Positions 44,117 to 44,233 of a stretch of 44,233 nt of DNA are shown here, piece after piece. Position 1 is the stretch's first letter; every line of letters begins with the position of its first letter. The notes under the pieces were generated by a model. That model had not been told where the DNA came from and made no database searches. It saw nothing but the letters and a program-made list of their open reading frames with translations. The stretch lies in contig MFRE01000022.1 of the NCBI GenBank assembly GCA_001784475.1, positions 1 to 44,233 on the forward strand. Direction: 5' to 3'. The position numbers were made by a program, and so were the translations under genes. Source of the DNA: Candidatus Magasanikbacteria bacterium RIFOXYD2_FULL_41_14. Its GTDB lineage: Bacteria > Patescibacteriota > Patescibacteriia > Magasanikbacterales > GWA2-37-8.

Positions 44117-44156
44117 TTTTAATTATTTTAAAATTGTTTTGACTATTTTTTTATAA

Positions 44157-44192
44157 AAAAACCACCTTTTCAGGTGGCCTTTGTTTTTTTAT
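44157..44192 (+). terminator. terminator-like hairpin
   Basis: aaaaaaccaccttttcaggtggcctttgttttttt. Confidence 0.65.
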
Positions 44193-44233
44193 TATTGATT
44201 AGAGCATTGTTACACTTACCACTTTGTCGCCTT

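Overview
This window looks like a bacterial chromosome segment of Patescibacteria/CPR type, using the standard stop codons (TGA is a stop, e.g. the ATGA overlap at 5270-5273). Ordinary content: ftsK, type IV pseudopilin-like genes, galU, a lipoprotein solute-binding protein, rpsO, an NYN-domain gene, pnp, transaldolase, 23S and 5S rRNA (no 16S in the window), class II aldolase, PRTase, TrmB-like regulator, HAD, GlmU-N-like nucleotidyltransferase, glmS, yvcK/cofD-like, GNAT, rnc, nusB, rpmF, FemAB-like, NUDIX and six tRNAs. Accessory or unusual content: (1) at least 12 tandem paralogous T4SS-pilin-like two-TM membrane proteins (10.7-22 kb). (2) A 23S gene interrupted three times: an S23/IVS-type element in the helix-45 region, an ORF-less group I intron at the L1931 site, and a group I intron at the I-CreI (L2593) site carrying an I-CreI-like LAGLIDADG ORF. 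(3) A four-copy palindromic-ended element family: one copy encodes a 23S-IVS four-helix-bundle protein, two are short intergenic derivatives, and one sits inside the 23S. (4) Dispersed REPIN-like palindromes (GTCATTCCCG..CGGGAATCCAG), one set flanking a GIY-YIG gene and one pair in frame inside a glycosyltransferase gene. (5) The candidate undescribed system: tRNA genes flanked by partial tRNA copies. Downstream 3'-end copies close a structured ~130-170 nt element that also carries the antisense of the same tRNA's T-arm. Upstream 5'-half copies are split in the D-loop by hairpins. Two downstream elements share a core with apparent covariation. All calls are by eye; no searches were run.
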